In this document: positions 5,753 to 5,781 of the stretch, piece after piece
How positions within the stretch are numbered: position 1 is the stretch's first letter
How the letters are laid out: every line of letters begins with the position of its first letter
From: Kordiimonadaceae bacterium
GTDB lineage: Bacteria; Pseudomonadota; Alphaproteobacteria; Sphingomonadales; Kordiimonadaceae
Assembly: GCA_014238195.1 (NCBI GenBank)
Contig: JABABO010000344.1
Location: forward strand, 1-5,781
Direction of reading: 5' to 3'
Length of the DNA stretch: 5,781 nt
The notes under the pieces: model-generated
What the model saw: only the letters and a program-made list of their open reading frames with translations
What the model was told of the DNA's origin: nothing
Database searches by the model: none
Program-made: the position numbers and the translations under genes

Positions 5753-5781
5753 ATGGCTGGTGATGTTAATCATGATTATCA
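5753..5781 (+). CDS. ctaE: Cytochrome c oxidase subunit III, N-terminus only (partial)
   Basis: Only nine full codons are visible, MAGDVNHDY, before the right edge; the tenth codon begins CA and so encodes H or Q. The beginning resembles alphaproteobacterial CtaE/CoxC proteins, which typically start with MA, a few variable residues, then NHDY and a proline-rich block before the first helix. Position straight after ctaG and a strong GAGGAG ribosome site support this. Subunit III is a seven-helix integral membrane core subunit that stabilises the D-channel proton uptake of subunit I. The assignment depends on the short match plus context. Confidence 0.85.

Noticed and set aside
1..5781. Hidden novel system, mobile element, CRISPR array or tRNA
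   Set aside because: No long repeats, transposase, integrase, attachment site or cloverleaf is visible; all coding space is accounted for by conserved housekeeping genes.

Overview
The window carries the front part of an aa3-type cytochrome c oxidase operon of an alphaproteobacterium, read left to right, with a divergently read tldD gene on its left edge. The lineage is inferred from three things: the gene order coxB-ctaD-ctaB-small membrane protein-ctaG-ctaE, the divergent tldD neighbour, and the protein sequences. The latter include an A1-type subunit I and a CtaE start of the alphaproteobacterial MA...NHDY type. Base composition is AT-leaning, with many TTA/ATT codons and an AT-rich intergenic region, so this is not a high-GC member of the class. 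The order or genus cannot be fixed from this window.

Layout. Positions 1-1098 (minus strand) hold the first 366 codons of tldD, a TldD/PmbA-family zinc metalloprotease; the gene runs off the left edge. Positions 1099-1475 are a 377-bp divergent control region. It contains a plausible sigma70-type promoter for the oxidase operon, a possible -10 box for tldD, and several short inverted and direct repeats. From 1476 to the right edge all genes are on the plus strand: coxB (subunit II, CuA), ctaD (subunit I, heme a / heme a3-CuB), ctaB (heme O synthase), an unlisted 42-codon single-pass membrane protein, ctaG (Cox11-type CuB chaperone, GTG start), and the first nine complete codons of ctaE (subunit III).

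How they work together. CoxB takes electrons from cytochrome c through CuA and passes them to heme a and then to the heme a3-CuB centre in CtaD, where O2 is reduced and protons are pumped. CtaB makes heme O, the precursor of the heme a that CtaD needs. CtaG delivers copper to CuB. CtaE is the third core subunit. The small protein between ctaB and ctaG sits where alphaproteobacteria often carry a CoxF-like assembly protein. The ctaB-small ORF-ctaG stretch is tightly coupled through TGATG and GTGA overlaps, whereas ctaD-ctaB and ctaG-ctaE are separated by 47-48 nt, the latter containing a small hairpin.

All visible key residues of the oxidase and assembly proteins are present, and there is no sign of a mobile element, CRISPR, RNA gene or broken gene. 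This is mostly a conventional housekeeping locus. The least explained parts are the 42-aa protein and the repeat-rich control region.
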